A stretch of DNA of 18,166 nucleotides from Acidobacteriota bacterium (GTDB lineage Bacteria; Acidobacteriota; Terriglobia; Bryobacterales; Bryobacteraceae). The stretch covers positions 1-18,166 of the forward strand of contig JAPKYY010000832.1 in assembly GCA_026394095.1 (NCBI GenBank), written 5' to 3'. Positions 1 to 8,999 of the stretch are shown piece after piece; the first letter of the stretch is position 1; each line of letters begins with the position of its first letter. The translations under genes were made by a program, and so were the position numbers. The notes under the pieces were generated by a model that was not told the DNA's origin, ran no database searches, and saw only the letters and a program-made list of their open reading frames with translations.

Positions 1-2940
1 TACAACCTCCTTCAAACCCTCCCGGGTGTCCAGGCCGACAATGGCATTGGCGTTGCCATCCAGGGTGGCGTTCCCGCTCAGACGGAATCGAGCTCCGACG
101 GAATCTCAATCACTGGAGTCACCGGCAATAGCCCGAATCGCAACCTCTTCCCCTCCATCGAATCCATCAGCGAAATCCGCGTCCAGGGCGTAGGCAACTC
201 GGCCGAATTCGGCCAACCTGGCGACGTGACGATCATCTCCAAAAGCGGTACCAACAATTACCACGGTGCCCTCTTCTGGTACCACCAGAACAAAGCCTTT
301 GATGCCCGCACCTTCGGTATCCCCACTCTGGCAGCAAAGGTCAGCAACAACTTCGGCGGCACCATTGGCGGCCCCGTCCGCATCCCCAAACTCTACAACG
401 GCACCAACAAAACCTTCTTCCAGTTCGCCTGGGAAAGCCTCCGCTATCCGCGCCAGTCAACTGTCGCCAACACCCTTCCCACAGATCGTCTTCGCAATGG
501 CGACTTCACCGCAGAAGGCGTCACCGTGCGCGACCCTGTCACTGGACAACCCTTCCCTGGCAACATCATTCCTTCCAGCCGCATCAACCCGGTTGCCAAA
601 GCGATCATTCCTTTCTACCCGAAGATCAACATTGGCGATGGCTCGCGCCGTACACCAAACAACTTCGTCGAGAACCGCACAGCCGACATCGATTCCAAAC
701 AGTATGACCTTCGCATCGATCAGACCCTTGGCACCAAGCACAGCCTCTTCGGCCGCTACACCTGGAAGAAGAATCCCACCTTAAGCCCTAATAACCTCTC
801 CCTGCCTTCCGATACAAACGAGGCTAATTTGCAACAGTTGGTTGCCAGCCACACATGGACCATCAAGCCCAACCTGCTCAATGAATTTCGCGGTGGCTAC
901 AGTTACTCCGAGAGCCGCACAGACTTCCCCTTCGATGGCCGCGCCTTTACCAACAGCCTCAATCTAAAGGACATCCAGAAAGACATTTTCTTCAACGGAC
1001 TGCCCAATTTCGGCATCGACCAATACCAGGGCTTCAACAAGGGTCGCCCCGGCTTCGGTGTCTCAAAGAACATTCAGTTCATCGACAATCTCACCTGGAT
1101 CAAAGGCAAACACACCTTCAAGTTTGGCGGCGACATCCGCAAGTTGCAGGCTGAAAGCGCGCTGGGCTTCACCACCGGCAACAACTATGGCGATTTCTCC
1201 TTCAACGGCGCCTTCACCGGCAACTCCTGGGGCGACTTCCTCCTCGGTACTCCCGCCTCCAGCCAAATCGCCGTCGTCTCTTCCGATAACGACGGTCGCG
1301 CAACTCACTATAAGTTCTACGGACAGGACAGCTGGCGCATCACGAGCAAGCTCACCATCGAAGCAGGCCTCCGTTGGGAATTCCACCCTGGCTACTACGA
1401 CGCAGGCTTCAACATCGCCAACTTCGATCGCACTGTCCCCCGCACTGGCCGCGTCGTAATCATGAGCGACCCCAAGGCACGCACTCTGGTTGCCCCTGGT
1501 GCCATCACCTCCTTCAACGGTTGCCCCGGTACAGCGATCAATGGCATCCCCTGCACTCCGATCGTGACGGCCGCTGAAGCCAACCTCCCGGAAGGTCTTC
1601 GCCAGAATTACTACACCCAATTCCTTCCTCGCCTCGGTTTCGCCTATCGCCTCGACAACAAAACCACCGTACGCGCCAGCGCTGGCCTCTACAACATGAT
1701 CACCCTTGGCAGTGTCTTCTTCTCGCTCACCGGCACCGTACAAAGCGACGTTCGCTTCTTCAACAATGTAGGCAGCGATGGCAGACCGATCTTCACCCTG
1801 CCCGACACCCGCACCCCCGGTAGCGGCATCCGGGCCGGCGCAGTCGGCAGCTTCGAATTCCGCACCGCAAACCAGATCGACTTCCGCCCCCCGCAAATGA
1901 CCCAGTGGTCGCTCTCGATCGACCGTCAGCTCAATAACACCACCGGGCTTCGCCTCAGCTACATCGGCAACAAGAGCTCACACATGCCCTGGGCTCCTGA
2001 CCTCAACCAGATGCCCTCCGACACCCGCTTCTTCTCGCAGCGTCCCAACACCGATCGCCCCTTCCCCAACTGGGGCCTGATCTTCAGCCGCGACGCGGGT
2101 GCCAACTCCAACTACAACTCCTTCCAGGCCGAAGTCAATCGGCGCTTCGCCAAGGGCTTGTCCTTTACCAGTTCCTACACCTGGGCCAAATCCCTTGCTG
2201 ACAATGCCGGCCCCAACCCCAGCGGTTTCGCGGGTGAAACAGGCGGCGGCCGTGTCACAAACTCCTACAATCGCGCTGGCGACCGCGGCGACGTCTACGC
2301 CTTCCGCCGTCACCGCGGCTTGCTCAACCTCGTCTACGAACTGCCCTTCGGCAAGGGCCGCAGCTTCATGAACAACTCCGGTCGTCTGGTCGACACCGTC
2401 CTCGGTGGCTGGCAGATCTCTTCGATCGTCACCCTCCAGAGCGGCCCCTTCCTCACCCCCACAGTCAGCGTCGGTGACCCCTCAGGAACCCTCGCCACCA
2501 GCCGTGGCGCACAACGCCCAGACCGCGTAGGCGCTGCCTTCGGCAGCGTCTCCGACCCCACTGCCGCTCAGTGGCTCAACCGCGCAGACTTCTTCTGCCC
2601 GGGCCGCACCCCCGGCGCAGCCAACCAGTATGACTGCAATGTAGGCGTCGTTCCCGGACGTGACATCGCCCCGCTTGGCCGCTTCGGCAATTCCGGTGTC
2701 GGCATCGTGGTCGGCCCCGGCACCTTCGGCTGGAACATGGGCATGATGAAGCAGATCCGCATTACCGAGAAGGTGTTCTTCCGTCTCGAAGGCAGCTTCA
2801 CCAACGTCCCGAACTGGACCAACCTCGGCGACCCTGTCCTGAACGTGAACGACAATGCCTTCGGAGTCATCCGTGGTGCACGTGGCGTCGACTTCGGCGC
2901 TGGTCGCAGTGGTCAGGTTGGCGCTAGACTTCAGTTCTAG
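1..2940 (+). CDS. TonB-dependent receptor, Oar-like, 5'-partial
   Basis: An outer-membrane, TonB-energised receptor predicted to import a large or scarce substrate; the substrate cannot be read from sequence. The frame is open from base 1 (it begins YNLLQTLPGV), so the start codon, signal peptide and any N-terminal carboxypeptidase-regulatory-like domain lie upstream; 979 residues are visible. Residues 1-90 are the end of the plug domain, with the signatures SISEIRVQ, GNSAEFGQPGDV and SKSGTNNYHG typical of acidobacterial Oar-like receptors. The rest is a long beta-barrel rich in alternating aromatic and polar strands (for example HTFKFGGDIR and SFTSSYTWAKSL). It ends in a C-terminal phenylalanine (GARLQF), as expected for BAM-dependent barrel insertion. 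Codon use is strongly biased to C-ending codons, shared with the next gene. The DUF1080 gene starts 4 nt after the stop, so the two are probably co-transcribed. Confidence 0.93.
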   Translation, partial: YNLLQTLPGVQADNGIGVAIQGGVPAQTESSSDGISITGVTGNSPNRNLFPSIESISEIRVQGVGNSAEFGQPGDVTIISKSGTNNYHGALFWYHQNKAFDARTFGIPTLAAKVSNNFGGTIGGPVRIPKLYNGTNKTFFQFAWESLRYPRQSTVANTLPTDRLRNGDFTAEGVTVRDPVTGQPFPGNIIPSSRINPVAKAIIPFYPKINIGDGSRRTPNNFVENRTADIDSKQYDLRIDQTLGTKHSLFGRYTWKKNPTLSPNNLSLPSDTNEANLQQLVASHTWTIKPNLLNEFRGGYSYSESRTDFPFDGRAFTNSLNLKDIQKDIFFNGLPNFGIDQYQGFNKGRPGFGVSKNIQFIDNLTWIKGKHTFKFGGDIRKLQAESALGFTTGNNYGDFSFNGAFTGNSWGDFLLGTPASSQIAVVSSDNDGRATHYKFYGQDSWRITSKLTIEAGLRWEFHPGYYDAGFNIANFDRTVPRTGRVVIMSDPKARTLVAPGAITSFNGCPGTAINGIPCTPIVTAAEANLPEGLRQNYYTQFLPRLGFAYRLDNKTTVRASAGLYNMITLGSVFFSLTGTVQSDVRFFNNVGSDGRPIFTLPDTRTPGSGIRAGAVGSFEFRTANQIDFRPPQMTQWSLSIDRQLNNTTGLRLSYIGNKSSHMPWAPDLNQMPSDTRFFSQRPNTDRPFPNWGLIFSRDAGANSNYNSFQAEVNRRFAKGLSFTSSYTWAKSLADNAGPNPSGFAGETGGGRVTNSYNRAGDRGDVYAFRRHRGLLNLVYELPFGKGRSFMNNSGRLVDTVLGGWQISSIVTLQSGPFLTPTVSVGDPSGTLATSRGAQRPDRVGAAFGSVSDPTAAQWLNRADFFCPGRTPGAANQYDCNVGVVPGRDIAPLGRFGNSGVGIVVGPGTFGWNMGMMKQIRITEKVFFRLEGSFTNVPNWTNLGDPVLNVNDNAFGVIRGARGVDFGAGRSGQVGARLQF

Positions 2941-2944
2941 GCAA

Positions 2945-3874
2945 ATGTTCAAACTCATCGCAATCGCTTCCCTCTCTTACATCGCAGCGGCCCAGGATTC
3001 TAAACCCTTCCTCGGCCGCTGGAATGTAGTTGTCACCCCAGCCACTGGCAACCCCTGGCCGCAGTGGCTAGAGCTGATCGAGAAGGACGGAAAACTCGAA
3101 GGCCGCGTCCAGCCCCGTGGCGGCGGCTGGCGGCCTCTCACCAGCGCCGGCATGAATGCGGGCAAGATGGTCGTGGCGGTGGGCAACATCCGCTGGGAAC
3201 TCACCTCGCCCGCAGCAGACAAGATTGCAGGCGTCGAGATCAATGGCACAACAACAGGCCCGAGCCTGGCAGGAGTTCGCGCTCCCAGGCTCGACCGCAA
3301 GATGCCGAAGAAATGGAACAAGCCCGTAGCTCTGTTCAACGGCAAAGACCTCACCGGCTGGGAACCCATCGGCAATGTCAAAAACAGCAAATGGGTTGCC
3401 CGCGACGGCGAGCTTGTAAACGATAACCCGGAAGTACCAGGCGTACGAAACCCGGGCGCTGCCAACATCAAAACCACCGCCAAGTTTCAGGACTTCAAGC
3501 TCCACATCGAAGTCAACTGCCCCACTACAGGCAACAGCGGCATCTACTTGCGTGGCCGCTATGAAATCCAGGTTGGCACCGAGGGCGGCAAGCTGCCCGA
3601 TCACGAGATGGGCGCAGTTTACAGCCACTATCCGCCACCGGCAAACGCCGAACTCGGCCTCGGCAAGTGGACCTCATTCGACATCACCCTCGTAGGCCGC
3701 CGCGTTACCGTTCTGCGCGATGGCAAGATGTATCACGACAACGTTGAGATCCCCGCTCCAACCGGCGGCGCACTCGACGGCAACGAATCCGAGCCCGGCC
3801 CCTTCTTCCTGCAAGGCGACCATCACGGCATCATCCGCTACCGCAACATCACGGTGTCAGAAGCAAAGAAGTAG
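2945..3874 (+). CDS. Exported DUF1080 / 3-keto-disaccharide hydrolase-like protein
   Basis: A 309-residue secreted protein of the DUF1080 family (PF06439), whose characterised members act on 3-keto-glycosides; the exact substrate here is unknown. The ATG at 2945 was chosen because it is 4 nt after the receptor stop and opens a clean signal peptide (MFKLIAIASLSYIAAAQ, cleavage near residue 17). The frame stays open upstream inside the receptor gene, but that extension is a shadow. Residues about 20-115 form a small beta-rich N-terminal domain (FLGRWNVVV start). Residues about 120-305 are the concanavalin-like DUF1080 domain, beginning with the hallmark LFNGKDLTGWEPIG and including NSGIYLRGRYEIQV and FFLQGDHHGIIRYRNI. 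The tight spacing to the receptor suggests the pair handles import and periplasmic processing of one glycoside. The gene ends 2 nt before the stop of the convergent sulfatase. There is no good Shine-Dalgarno, so translation may be coupled. Confidence 0.88.
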   Translation: MFKLIAIASLSYIAAAQDSKPFLGRWNVVVTPATGNPWPQWLELIEKDGKLEGRVQPRGGGWRPLTSAGMNAGKMVVAVGNIRWELTSPAADKIAGVEINGTTTGPSLAGVRAPRLDRKMPKKWNKPVALFNGKDLTGWEPIGNVKNSKWVARDGELVNDNPEVPGVRNPGAANIKTTAKFQDFKLHIEVNCPTTGNSGIYLRGRYEIQVGTEGGKLPDHEMGAVYSHYPPPANAELGLGKWTSFDITLVGRRVTVLRDGKMYHDNVEIPAPTGGALDGNESEPGPFFLQGDHHGIIRYRNITVSEAKK

Positions 3875-3876
3875 CG

Positions 3877-5388
3877 TTATTCCGGCTTATGGCGAGGTAG
3901 CTCAAGAGCCCGCTTACGCTCAGCCGCAGGCAGACTCTTGTTAAAGGCTGCACCGTACCCCGTGGTCTGGTGATAAACATAATCCTTCCAGGGGTCGCGG
4001 CCTTCGATCCGCGGGTCCCCGGTCTGCCTCAGATAGCTCTCAAGCCTGCCCCATAGCTGCTTCTTAGCACTCTTGTGAGCAGGATCAGTGGCTACATTCT
4101 TCATCTGCCAGGGGTCTGACTTCAGATCGTAGAGCTCCTCGGCGGGACGGCGGTTGTAGCAAAGATCGTACTCACGCGAAGCGACATTCTGGCTGATAAA
4201 CGCAGGCGTCGGGCCCGCATCGACATCACCATGAGGTGTGCGATTGGAGGAGATGAATGAACCTCCCGTGGGCCAGCGGTTGGGCTTGAAGTTCCGTAAA
4301 TACAGATAATCTTTGGTACGGATCGAGCGGACGGGGTAAGTCGCACCATTGGGCCGGGCCATCACGTGGCGTTCGAGAGAACAGTAAGCGGCATCCCGTT
4401 TCGGATCTTCTTGCTTGAACAGAGGAATCAGGCTGCGGCCCGTCATCGAGTCTGGAGCCTTAACCCCGGCAGCTTCAAGAAAAGTCGGCGCAAAGTCTAT
4501 GTGTTGCACAAAGGAGTCGATACTGCGCCCTGCCGGAAGCCTGGAGCCCCACGAAATAGACAGAGGCATTCGAACGCCCCAATCATAGAGATTTACCTTG
4601 GCTCTAGGGAATGGCATGCCGTTGTCACTTGTGACAACAACGAGCGTGTTATCCAACTCGCCCTTCCGCTCCAGCGCTGTAAGCATGCGCCCCAGATGAG
4701 AATCGAACCACTCTACCTCGGCACAGTAATCTAGAATGTCACTGCGAACCGCTTCCGAGTCGGGCCAGAATGGCGGCACATCGACATCTTCAAGCCGCTT
4801 TCCAATTTTGAGCCCATAGCCAGGCGTATAAGCTCTGTGCGGCTCCGTACCGCCGTACCAGAAGAAGAAAGGCTGCCCGGGCTTGCGAGTCTCAAGAAAG
4901 TCATCGAAGTTAGCGGCATAGTCCCGGTTATCAAGACCCGGCACGGGAGGCTTCAAAAGCTTTGCATTGAACTCACGACCGGATGGAGGCCTTTTCTGCC
5001 CTGCAGCTCTCCAGTCCCCGGGCCCCCAGGTCTTTCCTGTCGATCCGACACAATAGCCTGCATCTTCGAGCAAGTGTGTAAAGACTGGGTATTGTGGTCG
5101 AAGGGTGCCATAGAGCACCCCTCCTTCCTGAACCTGCCAGGCCTGACGACCCGTCAGTACAGCGCTACGCGAAGGTGTACAGGAAGGCGAAGCACAAAAG
5201 GAATGGTTGAAGCGCACTCCTTGCCGCTCGACCTGATCATTAGCCGGAAGCCGCAGGGCATTGTTGCGAGTGGCAAATGCACCTGACCAGGAACGGTCAT
5301 CCGCAATGGCAAACAGAATATTTGGCCGCGAGTTTTGGGCCATCAAAGCGGGCGCAACTGTTTGTAGAAATCGTCGTCGCGTCTGCAT
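3877..5388 (-). CDS. Tat-exported sulfatase (type I, formylglycine-dependent)
   Basis: A 503-residue arylsulfatase-superfamily hydrolase predicted to remove sulfate esters or N-sulfates in the periplasm. The N-terminus carries a twin-arginine motif (QTRRRFLQTVAPALMA). The core signatures are present: metal ligands D30-D31 (FAIADDR); the nucleophile motif C70-T-P-S-R74 inside SPSCTPSRSAVLTGR, where Cys becomes formylglycine; a conserved lysine in STGKTWGPG (about 119); H184 in TEPHR; the TSDNG metal site at 253-257; and K264. The GKTWGPG loop and general layout resemble the heparan N-sulfatase/sulfamidase branch, but this subfamily call is tentative. The matching formylglycine-generating enzyme is not in the window. 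The start overlaps the stop of the upstream DUF3500 gene by one base (TAATG), a strong sign of translational coupling. The gene ends 2 nt from the convergent DUF1080 gene. Confidence 0.93.
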   Translation of the reverse strand: MQTRRRFLQTVAPALMAQNSRPNILFAIADDRSWSGAFATRNNALRLPANDQVERQGVRFNHSFCASPSCTPSRSAVLTGRQAWQVQEGGVLYGTLRPQYPVFTHLLEDAGYCVGSTGKTWGPGDWRAAGQKRPPSGREFNAKLLKPPVPGLDNRDYAANFDDFLETRKPGQPFFFWYGGTEPHRAYTPGYGLKIGKRLEDVDVPPFWPDSEAVRSDILDYCAEVEWFDSHLGRMLTALERKGELDNTLVVVTSDNGMPFPRAKVNLYDWGVRMPLSISWGSRLPAGRSIDSFVQHIDFAPTFLEAAGVKAPDSMTGRSLIPLFKQEDPKRDAAYCSLERHVMARPNGATYPVRSIRTKDYLYLRNFKPNRWPTGGSFISSNRTPHGDVDAGPTPAFISQNVASREYDLCYNRRPAEELYDLKSDPWQMKNVATDPAHKSAKKQLWGRLESYLRQTGDPRIEGRDPWKDYVYHQTTGYGAAFNKSLPAAERKRALELPRHKPE

Positions 5389-6575
5389 TAATGCTTTTGG
5401 GCCAGCAAGTGTAGCCGCAGAAGGTCTTTACCGTAGTCGTTACCATTCGGAGTGCGCACAACGATGTGGATGTGATCGTGGTTCGGTGCACGCGGATTCT
5501 TCGAAAATGGCGTCAAGCCCGCTGGGCGTTGGTGATCAAATTCGATCAACAAAACCGGGCTATGGATGCGGTAATAGTAAACTCCCTCCGCTTCCGTCCC
5601 GCCGATCCATGCAAAGTGGGTCTTGTCCAGATGCTGTTTCACCTCTTCCATCTTTACCCTGGCGTGCCCGGCATCCATGTTGTCGATCATCAGGCCTATC
5701 AGCTTCAGCAATTCCTGCCTCCGCGCGGCGTCCAGATCTTTGGCTGGCACCCCGGCGTATGGAATCACAACGTTATCTTTGAAGGCTTCTGTCAGGTTGT
5801 TGTTGTCGGTCTTTACCGGATCGAGCAGAGCCTTCTTGCGCTGTTCTTCATTGAGCGCCAGCATGAACTTCAAACCAGCAGCCTGTTCTTCCTGAAGAAT
5901 TTTGATGCCTTTGTACTTACCGCTGGTGGCAATCACGGGCTCGGAGCCGATAAAGAACGGGCTCATCACCACCTGATCCCCAAGGATGAAGTAGTTGATG
6001 ATCAGGTGGTGACCATCCATCTGAAAGCCCCAAGGCTTGGTGGCAGACGGCTCGCCCAGGATCGTAATCCAGTAGGCCCATTCGCCATAGCGCGGCAGGT
6101 TACCGGTGAGTTCGCCCAGCGTCTCATTCAGCCGCATGATGTCTCGCGAGAGCTGCAAGCCCTTTGCGCTCAGCCCGGCCTTCATAATGCCGAAAGCAGC
6201 TTCGCGTTGCTTGTCGCTCATATCGGCAAAGCCCATCCCCTGACGAACATAAAAATCCTGGTTCATCCACTTACGCCATTCGATGTCATCCACGGGGAAC
6301 TGCGTCTTCTTGCGCTGCTCCTCATTCAGAGTGCCCAGAAAAGCCTTGGCCGCCTTCAGCACTGGTGCCGTAGAAACCCCGGTGGAGCGGATCTGGAAGA
6401 GGTTTGGCTCAACTGTGCCATTGGCGGTGATGCCACGAAAGCCTTCTCCCAGATTCGCCTTGCGCTCTGCCGCTTGAGACCGTTCCAGCTTTTCAGTGGC
6501 CCAGTCCTTCTGCTGCGTATAAGCAAGGAAAATCAAGGATGAAGCGGCAAATAGGAGCAATGTACGAGGATTCAT
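5388..6575 (-). CDS. DUF3500 exported protein
   Basis: A 395-residue protein of the DUF3500 family (PF12006); biochemical function unknown. The ATG at 6575 was chosen over an in-frame GTG at 6590 because it directly opens a signal peptide (MNPRTLLLFAASSLIFLAYT), placing the protein in the envelope. Family-like features are the WAYWITILG segment, the GFQMDGHHLIINYFI motif with a His pair (189-190), and a C-terminal HDHIHIVVRTPNGNDYGKDL block (about 366-385) with several histidines that could bind metal or be catalytic (inference). A heptapeptide NEEQRKK occurs twice, at residues 84-90 and 242-248, pointing to an internal duplication or two similar helices. The stop TAA shares a base with the sulfatase ATG, and the upstream hypothetical gene ends 19 nt before this start, so the three are probably co-transcribed. 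Confidence 0.85.
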   Translation of the reverse strand: MNPRTLLLFAASSLIFLAYTQQKDWATEKLERSQAAERKANLGEGFRGITANGTVEPNLFQIRSTGVSTAPVLKAAKAFLGTLNEEQRKKTQFPVDDIEWRKWMNQDFYVRQGMGFADMSDKQREAAFGIMKAGLSAKGLQLSRDIMRLNETLGELTGNLPRYGEWAYWITILGEPSATKPWGFQMDGHHLIINYFILGDQVVMSPFFIGSEPVIATSGKYKGIKILQEEQAAGLKFMLALNEEQRKKALLDPVKTDNNNLTEAFKDNVVIPYAGVPAKDLDAARRQELLKLIGLMIDNMDAGHARVKMEEVKQHLDKTHFAWIGGTEAEGVYYYRIHSPVLLIEFDHQRPAGLTPFSKNPRAPNHDHIHIVVRTPNGNDYGKDLLRLHLLAQKH

Positions 6576-6594
6576 GGCGAATCTCGTCACTATA

Positions 6595-7029
6595 TCAATC
6601 TGCGATCAGGCTGCGAACGCCAACCCCGATGTACCAGTCAGCAGCGCTGGGCTCAAACGGCTTCATAGTTGCCATATACTGCAATGCGTTTTCTTCGGTT
6701 AGGCAAAAGATTGCGATGAAGCCTGCGCCATTTTGGGCCTCGGTGACAGTCAGGTCTGAGTTGTTTGCTTCTCCGCCCAGAAATCTGGAGAGGGGTCGCA
6801 TCAGGTCGCCCCAAAGCCCCTCACCGTCCCGAAACTTTCTCAGATATGTGAGCATCCCCGAGCCGTCAACAAGCATGACTTCATCCTTGGCAACGCCGCT
6901 GTGAAGCAGTGCCTCGTATGCTTGCCTGGCTGCGGCGAGAGTGGAGAAAGTCGCGATTGTGTAGTCGATAGGATGGAATACGCCCAGAGAAGCTTCAGAC
7001 GTTTTGAAGAATGTGGATAGGTCGCCCAT
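6595..7029 (-). CDS. Hypothetical protein, 144 aa, possible general-stress-type alpha/beta fold
   Basis: I do not recognise this protein firmly. It is 144 residues, soluble, acidic, without signal peptide or membrane segment. The N-terminal part (about residues 20-55: DYTIATFSTLAAARQAYEAL, then a VAKDEVMLVD strand) has the beta-alpha-beta pattern of proteins that compute on a short ferredoxin-like fold, loosely like DUF1269/general stress protein 17M. This resemblance is weak and unverified. The C-terminal half ends in a second beta strand region (GAGFIAIFCLTEENALQYMA). The ATG at 7029 is the only convincing start, with no clear Shine-Dalgarno. It lies 106 nt downstream of the amidase stop and 19 nt upstream of the DUF3500 start, so it could be an operon member or the first gene of a three-gene unit with DUF3500 and sulfatase. 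Confidence 0.7.
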   Translation of the reverse strand: MGDLSTFFKTSEASLGVFHPIDYTIATFSTLAAARQAYEALLHSGVAKDEVMLVDGSGMLTYLRKFRDGEGLWGDLMRPLSRFLGGEANNSDLTVTEAQNGAGFIAIFCLTEENALQYMATMKPFEPSAADWYIGVGVRSLIAD

Positions 7030-7135
7030 AGTGTTGCATTAGAGGCAACTGCACGCAGACGGCCAAACCTTCGCTAGACAGAGGGGGCAGCAATATCGCT
7101 TATACCGACGGCCCGGAGTCAGCGGCGATATATCG

Positions 7136-8974
7136 TCAGATTTGACCAGGCTTCAGGATGAGGCGCATGTTGTTTGTCGATTTCGACTTCGTGGCCAGCC
7201 TCAGGTAGAGGCCCGAGGATTTGAGGCGTTCCCGATCAGGATCAGAGAGAGTCAGGGTGCCATCAATGGTCTTGAAATCCCGGTTGGCAAATACGGCGAT
7301 AACCGGGCCGTTTTCCTCTTTGTCCTTGCGATGCAAAGTCAATGCAAGGATATCTCCGGCGGGCAGGCCAGTTGCAGCGATTGAGTAGCTGAGCTCCCCG
7401 GTGGAAGGGTTGAGGCTGAATTTCGTCTGCAATGCAGAATTGTTGGCTTGCCAGTGAATTGGGGAAAGCTTGTCGAGAGCTGGCGTACGGGCTGGGGCGC
7501 GGCGATGGTGGGTTGCGCTCTCAAAAACGTAGCTGTAGCCGACAAGTTTGGCGTCATCAAAAGGCCGCCCAAAGAGCTCAACGGCAACAGGCAGACCGTC
7601 AGCAGTAAAACCTGCAGGCATTGTAATCGCGGGGAATCCGGTTGTGGCGCTGAGCTGACAAGTAGAACCCAGAGCGGCTTCGTTGATTCGCGCTACCTTG
7701 CGGCGCAGCGTCGGGTAGGCAAGCACATCCACTTTGTTGTCGGCCATAGTCTTGAGAATCAGTTGCTGCAAAGCGGCACGCTTGGCCAGGGCTAGCTTGT
7801 AGTCAATTGAATCGCGGCCTTTGCCGCTAACCCGGGCTCGCATTACAGTCTCCAGTGAGACGTGGATCAAGCCACCGCTTACGATCTCATCGAGAGAGTG
7901 CACTGGAGCATTTGGCTGAGCGGCAAGATAAGCGGCGAGATCTTCTTTGAATTCGAGAGCAATCACTGATGCCCCGTCGATTGCCGCGACTAGCTCAGGC
8001 AGCGGCACAGGAACAGGCACGGCACCCAGCTTCTTCATTTCCTCGATTGCGGCGCGAACCAGCTTGATCACTTCAGCATCGTCACTGGCATCTCCGAAGA
8101 GGGGTTCGAGGATGCCGATGCGAAGATCCTTCAGCGATGCAGTTTGAAGAGCCGCGGTGAAATTCGGCCTCTGCTGGTTGGGCCCAAGCCTGGTGGCCAG
8201 ATCAGCGGGATCCTCGCCTACAGTGGCATCGAGCACCAGCGCCAGATCGACTGTCGTGCGTGCAAGCGGGCCACCTGTGTCCTGGGTTGTCGACAGAGGC
8301 ACAATACCTGCGATGCTCGAGAGTCCTTTGGTCGGGCGCAGGCCTACCAGGTTGTTCACAGCGGCAGGAATGCGAATCGATCCGCAAGTATCAGAGCCCA
8401 TACCAACTGCAGCGTAGCTGGCAGCGATTGCCGCGCCAGTACCACCGCTAGAGCCACCGGGGTTGCGAGCGGGGTCATAGGGATTGAGAGTTTGACCGAA
8501 GGCGGAACCAACAGTTGTAATCCCTGACGCCAGCTCATGAAGGTTGGATTTGGCGATGATGACGGCGCCAGCTTCGCGGAGTTTCTTTACCTGATGAGCA
8601 TCCGTCGCTGGAGTGAAGCCAAGCAGTGCAAGGGTACCCGCAGTGGTGGGCATGTCAGCGGTGCCATAGTTGTCCTTTACGATCACGGGGACTCCATGCA
8701 AGGGCCCACGAGCGCCTTTAGCGGCACGTTCGCGGTCCAGCGCTTCTGCTTCCTTCAGGGCATTCGGATTGATGGTAATGATCGCGTTGAGACGAGGGCC
8801 GCGCTGATCAAATGCGGCAATTCGGTCGAGGTAAGACTGTACAAGTGCCTTAGAGCTAGTCCGCCCTTCAGTCATGGCTTTTTGCTGAGCCGCGATAGTG
8901 GATTCAGCAACTTCGAAGGTCTGGCCCTGAAGGGTCAGGAGAGCACAAAGCAGCAGCGCCGCAGTCGATTTCAT
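7136..8974 (-). CDS. Secreted amidase (amidase signature family) with C-terminal extension
   Basis: A 612-residue amidase-signature hydrolase that would cleave an amide (peptide amide, aryl amide or similar) outside the cytoplasm; the substrate is unknown. A signal peptide is seen (MKSTAALLLCALLTLQGQT). The Ser-cisSer-Lys triad is complete: K100 in PVIVKDNY, cis-Ser S175 in NPGGSSGG, and nucleophile S199 in GSDTCGSIRIP. The 24-residue spacing between the serines matches the family. Position 197 is Cys where Gly is common (DTGGS), a variant also met in peptide-amidase-like members. The amidase domain ends near residue 495. About 110 further residues follow, beta-rich (for example DILALTLHRKDKEENGPVIA), loosely resembling a CHRD-type domain and beyond the usual 480-500 aa length. 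Its start lies only 25 nt from the divergent P-loop gene, leaving little room for a shared promoter. Confidence 0.92.
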   Translation of the reverse strand: MKSTAALLLCALLTLQGQTFEVAESTIAAQQKAMTEGRTSSKALVQSYLDRIAAFDQRGPRLNAIITINPNALKEAEALDRERAAKGARGPLHGVPVIVKDNYGTADMPTTAGTLALLGFTPATDAHQVKKLREAGAVIIAKSNLHELASGITTVGSAFGQTLNPYDPARNPGGSSGGTGAAIAASYAAVGMGSDTCGSIRIPAAVNNLVGLRPTKGLSSIAGIVPLSTTQDTGGPLARTTVDLALVLDATVGEDPADLATRLGPNQQRPNFTAALQTASLKDLRIGILEPLFGDASDDAEVIKLVRAAIEEMKKLGAVPVPVPLPELVAAIDGASVIALEFKEDLAAYLAAQPNAPVHSLDEIVSGGLIHVSLETVMRARVSGKGRDSIDYKLALAKRAALQQLILKTMADNKVDVLAYPTLRRKVARINEAALGSTCQLSATTGFPAITMPAGFTADGLPVAVELFGRPFDDAKLVGYSYVFESATHHRRAPARTPALDKLSPIHWQANNSALQTKFSLNPSTGELSYSIAATGLPAGDILALTLHRKDKEENGPVIAVFANRDFKTIDGTLTLSDPDRERLKSSGLYLRLATKSKSTNNMRLILKPGQI

Positions 8975-8999
8975 TAGGTAATGTTAGCGTTAATAATCG

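Noticed and set aside
1063..1896. 277-codon open frame antisense to the receptor gene
   Set aside because: Gly/Ala/Val/Glu-rich composition typical of the complement of C-ending codons; no ribosome binding site or domain; the receptor frame on the other strand is clearly coding.
5466..6542. 358-codon open frame antisense to the DUF3500 gene
   Set aside because: No signal or motif, and it mirrors a recognised conserved protein with a signal peptide.
7093..7131. ATATCGC / GCGATAT inverted repeat after the amidase stop
   Set aside because: Only 7 bp with a 25-nt loop and no following T-run on the relevant strand; too weak for a terminator.
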